DNA of 64,000 nt. Source: Sphingomonas sp. Lineage in GTDB: Bacteria > Pseudomonadota > Alphaproteobacteria > Sphingomonadales > Sphingomonadaceae. The position numbers were made by a program, and so were the translations under genes. The DNA is taken from assembly GCF_019635455.1 (NCBI RefSeq), contig NZ_JAHBZJ010000005.1:1-64000 (forward strand), written 5' to 3'. The notes below the pieces were generated by a model, which worked only from the letters and a program-made list of their open reading frames with translations, did not search any database and had not been told where the DNA came from. Positions 61,720-64,000 of this stretch are shown in pieces. How positions within the stretch are numbered: the first letter of the stretch is position 1; the number at the start of each line of letters is the position of its first letter.

Positions 61720-62966
61720 CCTCGCCCGTCTGGCACCCCTTCACCCAGCATGGGCTGGACGAGCCGATCCCGCTGGTCACCCATGCCGAGGGCGCCGCGC
61801 TGTACACCGCCGACGGGCGGCGGGTGATCGACGCGATTTCGTCCTGGTGGGTGACGACGCACGGCCATCGCCACCCGCGCATCATGGCGGCGATCCGCGA
61901 ACAGGCGGACCGGCTCGACCAACTGATCTTTGCCGGCTGGACGCACGAGCCGGCGGAGACGGTCGCGCGCGAACTGGTGGCGATGATGCCGCGCCCGCTC
62001 GATCACGTCTTCTTCTCGGACAGCGGATCGACCAGCGTCGAGGTGGCGCTCAAGATGGCGCTGGGTCATTTCGCCAATCGCGGCGAGGACCGCAGCCGCA
62101 TCGTCGTGATGGAAAGCAGCTATCATGGCGATACCGTCGGCGGCATGTCGATCGGCGCGCGCGGCGTGTTCAGCCGCAGCTACGCCCCGTTGCTGTTCGA
62201 TGTCGAACGGATCCCCTTTCCCGAACAGGATCGCGCGGCGCTGACGCTCGATGCGCTTGAGCGGGCGTGCATGGCGCGGCCTGCGCCGGCCGCGCTGATC
62301 GTCGAGCCGATGATCCTGGGGTCCGGGGGCATGCGCATCTACCGGCCAGGCGTGCTGCGTGCGATGCGGGACATCTGTGCCGCCCATGGCGTGCTGTTCA
62401 TCGCCGATGAGGTGATGACCGGATGGGGCCGGACGGGCGCGCTGCTGGCGTGCGAATGGGCGCAGGTCGTCCCCGACATCCTGTGCCTCTCCAAGGGGCT
62501 GACCGGCGGGTCGCTGCCGCTGGCGGTGACGATGGCGAGCGGCGAGATTTTCGAATCGCACCGATCGACGGACCGGGCGCGGATGTTCTTCCACTCCTCA
62601 AGCTACACCGCCAATCCGATCGCCTGTGCGGCAGCGGCGGCGAACCTCGCGATCTGGCGCGAGGAGCCGGTGCGCGAGCGGATTGCCGACCTGGTCCGGC
62701 GCCAGACCGAAATGTCCGCACCGCTGGAACGAAAGGTCAACAATCTCAGACAGATCGGGACGATTGTCGCAATGGAGGTTCAGGACGCACAGGGCGCCTA
62801 TCTCTCTGCACTCGGCCCGCGCCTGCTCGCCTTTTTTCGGGAGCGGGACGTGCTGCTGCGCCCGCTGGGCAACACCATCTACGTCATGCCGCCCTATTGC
62901 ATTTCGGATGCCGACCTCACGCGCATCTATGCCGTGATCGGGGAAGCGGTCGCCGCCGTCGCTTAG
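61716..62966 (+). CDS. bioA: adenosylmethionine-8-amino-7-oxononanoate aminotransferase
   Basis: The 416-residue PLP class III aminotransferase makes 7,8-diaminononanoate. It shows VWHPFTQHG at the start, [46 protein letters not shown] and the PLP lysine in [17 protein letters not shown]. It is the last gene of the tight set bioF-bioD-bioA; bioB is not in the window. Confidence 0.96.
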   Translation: MTSPVWHPFTQHGLDEPIPLVTHAEGAALYTADGRRVIDAISSWWVTTHGHRHPRIMAAIREQADRLDQLIFAGWTHEPAETVARELVAMMPRPLDHVFFSDSGSTSVEVALKMALGHFANRGEDRSRIVVMESSYHGDTVGGMSIGARGVFSRSYAPLLFDVERIPFPEQDRAALTLDALERACMARPAPAALIVEPMILGSGGMRIYRPGVLRAMRDICAAHGVLFIADEVMTGWGRTGALLACEWAQVVPDILCLSKGLTGGSLPLAVTMASGEIFESHRSTDRARMFFHSSSYTANPIACAAAAANLAIWREEPVRERIADLVRRQTEMSAPLERKVNNLRQIGTIVAMEVQDAQGAYLSALGPRLLAFFRERDVLLRPLGNTIYVMPPYCISDADLTRIYAVIGEAVAAVA

Positions 62967-63071
62967 GCCCGGATCAGGCGATCCCGCGATGGGATCGTGC
63001 GCCGACGCTGGCGGTTCGTCATTCGGTAAAGGCCGTGCTAACCATATCTTCGAGTCTGCGGGGGTGGCGGC

Positions 63072-64000
63072 TTGATCGTCCTGTTTCGAATTCTGGTTGC
63101 GGCGGCGGCGCTCACCTTTATCGGCTGGGCGGCACCGCTGACGCTGTCGGCGGCCCAGCCGCGCCCGCTGGTCAAGCGGATCGCCATCACCTTCGACGAT
63201 ACGCCGCGCGGGGCCGGCGCGTTCCTGACCCTGGAGGAGCGCGGGCCGAGGCTGCTGGCGGCGCTGGAGAAAGCGGGGGTGATGCAGGCTGCCTTCTTCG
63301 TCAATCCGGGTCGTATCCAGAGCCAGCGCGACGGCGCGCTGGTCCGCGCCTATGAGACGGCGGGGCATGTGCTCGCGGATCACACCTATACCCATCCGGG
63401 TCTGTCGCGGGTCAGCGCCGAACGGTTCCTTGCGGATATCGACAAGTCGCAGGCGTGGCTTCGCGAACGGCCGACCTATCGCCCCTGGTTCCGCTTTCCC
63501 TATCTGGACGAAGGGGGGCATGATCTGGCCAAACGCGATGCGGTGCGCGCCGGGCTGAAGGCGCGTGGCCTGACCAACGGCTATGTCACCTGCGACGGCT
63601 ATGACTGGAACATGGAACGGCTGACGCTCGCGGCGAAGCGGGCGGGGCGACCCATCGACATGGCGGCGCTGCGCGACCTGTATGTCGAGACGCATGTCGG
63701 CGCGGCGGAGTTTGCCGACCAGTTGGCGGTGCGCGCGACCGGGCGGCATCCGGCGCAGGTGCTGTTGCTGCACGAGACCGACCTGGCGGCGCTGTTCCTG
63801 CCCGATATGGTCGCGGGGCTGCGCAAGGCGGGATGGACGATCGTCACCGCCGATGAAGCATATGACGATCCGATCGCGCGGCGCGATCCGGAGGTCGCCT
63901 TCGCCAACGGGACGCGGATCCAGATGCTGGCATGGGAAAAGGGTCTGAAGGGGTCGCGCTGGTATGATCGCACCGACGGCAAGCTGGCCGACCGGCTGTT
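63072..64000 (+). CDS. polysaccharide deacetylase (3' end outside window)
   Basis: At least 309 residues are visible. A membrane anchor or signal segment (ILVAAAALTFIGWAAPLTLS) is followed by a NodB domain: ITFDDTPRG (catalytic Asp), the ADHTYTHPGLSR zinc motif with HxxxHP, and WFRFPYLDEGG. Unlike the PuuE-like proteins of the island, its metal motif is intact. The TTG start follows GGGGG. It runs off the right edge, so C-terminal domains are unknown. It follows bioA after about 105 bases. Confidence 0.88.
   Translation, partial: MIVLFRILVAAAALTFIGWAAPLTLSAAQPRPLVKRIAITFDDTPRGAGAFLTLEERGPRLLAALEKAGVMQAAFFVNPGRIQSQRDGALVRAYETAGHVLADHTYTHPGLSRVSAERFLADIDKSQAWLRERPTYRPWFRFPYLDEGGHDLAKRDAVRAGLKARGLTNGYVTCDGYDWNMERLTLAAKRAGRPIDMAALRDLYVETHVGAAEFADQLAVRATGRHPAQVLLLHETDLAALFLPDMVAGLRKAGWTIVTADEAYDDPIARRDPEVAFANGTRIQMLAWEKGLKGSRWYDRTDGKLADRL

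Overview
The window is GC-rich chromosomal DNA that looks like an alphaproteobacterium of the Sphingomonadaceae (Sphingomonas-like). The grounds are the clusters ubiE-ubiB-coaBC-dut, mutM-rpsT-dnaA and ubiA/rsmE/gshA, a TonB receptor at the centre of a catabolic locus, and a group of GANTC (CcrM) sites upstream of dnaA. The genus is inferred from gene content; I saw no rRNA or tRNA gene and no CRISPR array.

Region 1 (1-2219): the 3' half of an aconitase-family gene runs in from the left. It is followed by the first few codons of a broken gene cut by an intact IS6-family element (1353-2179).

Region 2 (2220-27735): a roughly 25 kb accessory catabolic island, the most interesting part of the window. 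It holds a FAD monooxygenase, a maleate-isomerase/Asp-Glu-racemase-like protein, an aldehyde dehydrogenase, a SnoaL-like protein, two paralogous SAM methyltransferases, an MFS carrier, a fumarate-reductase-like flavoprotein, an alpha/beta-hydrolase-fold protein without its nucleophile, a TonB receptor, two paralogous small helical proteins, a trimethylamine-dehydrogenase-like FMN/Fe-S/FAD reductase, an SDR, an HbpS/GlcG protein, a HutC-type GntR regulator, a VOC protein, two PuuE-like polysaccharide-deacetylase-fold hydrolases, an isochorismatase-fold amidase, an HMG-CoA-lyase-like enzyme, a CaiB/BaiF CoA-transferase and a LeuCD-like hydratase. Six 20-bp sites of form TTGnnnTA-N4-TAnnnCAA lie in front of the transcription units of the island and look like one regulon. 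A plausible reading is breakdown of a nitrogen-containing (cyclic imide, lactam or amide) compound to a maleate-like diacid, then hydration, CoA activation and retro-aldol cleavage. The substrate is not determined.

Region 3 (27761-40418): housekeeping and conserved genes: typA, a PilZ-like protein, small exported proteins, telA/xpaC-like, an inositol-monophosphatase-family gene, pmbA, ubiA, rsmE, gshA and a large exported repeat protein. A REP-like long palindrome separates ubiA from rsmE.

Region 4 (40470-50772): a minus-strand run ubiE-ubiB-membrane protein-coaBC-lipoprotein-dut-exported protein-moeB/thiF-like, and a plus-strand run mutM, rpsT, dnaA, DUF1294.

Region 5 (50769-64000): trpS, murJ and secB on the minus strand; a Tim44-like protein, mltA, an Smr-domain protein and a GGDEF/EAL protein on the plus strand; dapE; a cupin; the tightly overlapped biotin genes bioF-bioD-bioA; and a polysaccharide deacetylase that runs off the right edge.
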